This document shows, in pieces, positions 62,346 through 64,000 of a DNA stretch of 64,000 nt. The notes under the pieces were generated by a model. The model did no database searches, was not told the origin of the DNA, and saw only the letters and a list, made by a program, of their open reading frames with translations. The translations under genes were made by a program, and so were the position numbers. Every line of letters starts with the position of its first letter. The first letter of the stretch is position 1. Source of the DNA: JBGLNJ01 sp041300525 (lineage in GTDB: Bacteria > Chloroflexota > Anaerolineae > Fen-1058); assembly GCA_041300525.1 (NCBI GenBank), contig JBGLNJ010000001.1, positions 5,137,287 through 5,201,286 on the forward strand, given 5' to 3'.

Positions 62346-63523
62346 ATGAAAATCCTCGACATTGCCCTCTGATCATTGCCAATCTCGACGAGGGCGGCCC
62401 CAGGTTTCAAGTCAGCGCCAAGAACGTCCCCGGCGGCGAGCAAGCCCGCACGATGGGCGAACTGGTCGTCAACGTGCTGCAAAGTGAGGAGATGGCGGAC
62501 CTTATACAGGTATCGCTTGCCCCCAGCGCCGAATCGGCCCACGCTGCAGTAGATGGCGTTGGGTACAACGCGCAAGCAGCCCAGGTCGCCATCGTCATCC
62601 CAGCCGACTTTTCCAAAAAGTTTGCCGACACCAACAAGCAAGCCGTCATCGAATTTTATCAAGACCCAACGCTGACCATCGGGCCAAGCATCATCCGCTC
62701 GATCCTCAACCGGTTCATGGACGGGATGGCGGGCGTCAAAATCGCCATCAATGTCTTTATGGACGAGGCGCCAGAAAGCGACTATTATCTGACCGGGGAC
62801 GTTATCCAGCGATACTTGGACATTTCTCTGGTGCAAACGGAAGACCTGGCCGGCACGCTGCTTGACGAGCAGTCGCCCACCGCCACGCCGCCAAGCTCGC
62901 AAACTGGTGAGAACATGCTGCTTCGCATCGTCGGCCCCATCATGGGCGGAATGATGATTTTCTATGCTTTCTTCACCGGCTCATCCACAGCCCAAAGCAT
63001 CCTCAAGGAAGAAGAAGAGCACACCCTGCCGCGCTTGTTCACCACGCCCACACCGCAAGCCGTCATCCTGACGGGCAAGCTCGTGGCCGTCTTTCTGACC
63101 GTGCTGGTGCAAGTGGTGACGCTGATCATTGCCGCGCGGCTGATCTTTGGCATTCAATGGGGCGCGCCCGTGCCGGTCGCGATAATGGCGGCGGGCGCAG
63201 TGTTCATCGCTTCGTCGTTCGGCATCTGCATCAACTCGTTTCTCAAAAACACCAAACAGGGCGGCACGGTTTTCGGCGGCGTGCTGGTCATGACGGGCAT
63301 GCTCGGCATGATCAGCATCTTTGACATAAACTCTCCCACTGCCGCGCGGTTGGGCAACACAGTCTCGCTGCTGGTGCCGCAGGGCTGGGCCATACGCGGC
63401 CTGCTTCAGGCGATGAACGGCGCGCCTGTCTTGGACGTAGGGCTGACCACATTGGCGATGCTGGTGTTGAGCGCCGCCTTTTTCGTCATCGGCGTGTGGC
63501 GCTTTAACAAACGATACGCGTAG
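62346..63523 (+). pseudogene. ABC-2 permease, frameshifting deletion near the start
   Basis: ATG 62346 gives MKILDIAL and an immediate TGA; one frame over, IIANLDEGGPRFQVSAKN continues a normal permease: an extracytoplasmic domain, IVGPIMGGMMIFYAFFTGS, EEEEHTLPRLFTTPTPQAVI (the conserved cytoplasmic motif) and five further membrane segments ending WRFNKRYA. The first membrane helix and about 40-60 residues are missing. Seven bases after the ATPase stop; probably co-transcribed. Confidence 0.8.
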
Positions 63524-63532
63524 GGGGACGTT

Positions 63533-64000
63533 GTGATACGCATCCTGGACATTACCCAAAAAGATTTGCTTCAACTCATGCGCGACCGCAAGACTTTTCT
63601 ATTCCTCCTCATCATGCCGGTGGCGTTTACGCTGTTGTTCGGCTATGCTTTTGGCGGATTCGGCGGCTCATCAGACTCTCGCCTGCCGGTCGGTTACCTG
63701 GATCAAGATAACAGCCGCCTCAGCCGAAAGCTGCACGATTTGCTGGCTGCTTCCAAGGTCATTCGCCTGGATGAGAATCAGGCCCGCTCCGTTTCCGAAT
63801 TGGAGCAACGGGTCGCGCAAGAAAAACTGGCGGCGGCCATCATCGTCCCGGCCGGGTACAGCAAGACTAGCCTGGCTGGCAAACATGCTCGACTTGTCCT
63901 GATTGGCGGCGATGCCTCCACTTCCGTCGGGACGGGCATTCAGGCCGAAGTCCTGGCGGCGGCCAACCGGCTCGATAGCGCGGTGAGCGCGGCGCTCAGC
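63533..64000 (+). CDS. second ABC-2 permease, continues past window end
   Basis: The GTG start follows AGGGGGACGTT. MIRILDITQKDLLQLMRDRK and TFLFLLIMPVAFTLLFGYAF are the N-terminal helix of an ABC-2 (YhhJ/DrrB-like) permease, then the extracytoplasmic domain SRLPVGYLDQDNSRLSRKLH and AAIIVPAGYS. The frame is open to the window edge, so the last membrane segments lie outside. Third gene of the exporter operon. Confidence 0.85.
   Translation, partial: MIRILDITQKDLLQLMRDRKTFLFLLIMPVAFTLLFGYAFGGFGGSSDSRLPVGYLDQDNSRLSRKLHDLLAASKVIRLDENQARSVSELEQRVAQEKLAAAIIVPAGYSKTSLAGKHARLVLIGGDASTSVGTGIQAEVLAAANRLDSAVSAALS

Noticed and set aside
1..64000. tRNA or rRNA genes
   Set aside because: No T-loop GGTTCGA motif in a cloverleaf context and no conserved rRNA segment was seen on either strand.

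Overview
The window looks like GC-rich bacterial DNA, most likely from a Chloroflexota (Anaerolineae-like) genome. Supporting this are coenzyme F420 genes (cofC, cofD, an F420-type luciferase-like oxidoreductase), an atpC-mreB order, an intein-bearing SufB, a DUF5656-type membrane protein, transcripts that look leaderless, many ABC-2 export systems, and NACHT/FGE and RHS accessory genes. The phylum is inferred from gene content; no rRNA or tRNA gene was seen.

The dominant property is mosaicism. Runs of one to a few intact genes end abruptly inside a gene and continue, often on the other strand, inside an unrelated gene. I count about 25 such joints. At 54211-54223 a joint coincides with AGATCGGAAGAGC, the first 13 bases of the Illumina TruSeq adapter. 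At least part of the order is therefore probably an assembly, amplification or gap-less scaffolding artefact, and neighbourhood arguments across joints should not be trusted.

Layout: 1-1341 transposase; 1.7-6.1 kb cell-wall/glycosidase protein, S51-like protein, M20 amidohydrolase; 6.2-9.2 kb YyaL fragment and an ABC-2 exporter locus interrupted by a four-helix-bundle (S23/Avd-like) gene between inverted repeats; 9.2-10.9 kb duplicated AlkZ-related genes; 11-14.3 kb B12-binding radical SAM fragment and glycosyltransferases; 14.6-16.9 kb F420 genes; 16.9-20.5 kb radical SAM/SPASM, atpC, mreB and glgA fragments; 20.9-24.3 kb RHS remnant and a proteobacterial-looking aspA block; 24.3-27.2 kb phage tail and PIN fragments; 27.2-29.4 kb pyrimidine genes pyrD-pyrE-pyrF; 29.5-32.1 kb xanthine dehydrogenase-type subunit and a solute-binding lipoprotein fragment; 32.4-36.7 kb membrane protein, sugar permease fragments and TldD/TldE; 37-42 kb NACHT-FGE protein and glycosidase-like surface protein; 42.2-47.5 kb histidine kinase, IS630 and sufBC with inteins; 47.5-50.9 kb gene remnants, an RloA/RloB-like defence pair and a higBA remnant; 51-55.5 kb two-component system, mutase fragment and BrnT-type fusion; 55.6-57.6 kb dnaX-ybaB; 57.6-60.5 kb pilin fragment and IS66; 60.6-64 kb SRPBCC protein and an ABC-2 exporter operon.

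A signal that cuts across the mosaic is a family of degenerate tandem repeats with a strict period of seven bases, found at about 16 places between and inside genes. Many form hairpins. One inverted pair brackets the four-helix-bundle gene as 21-bp terminal repeats, giving a compact candidate mobile element. This is the best candidate here for an undescribed system.
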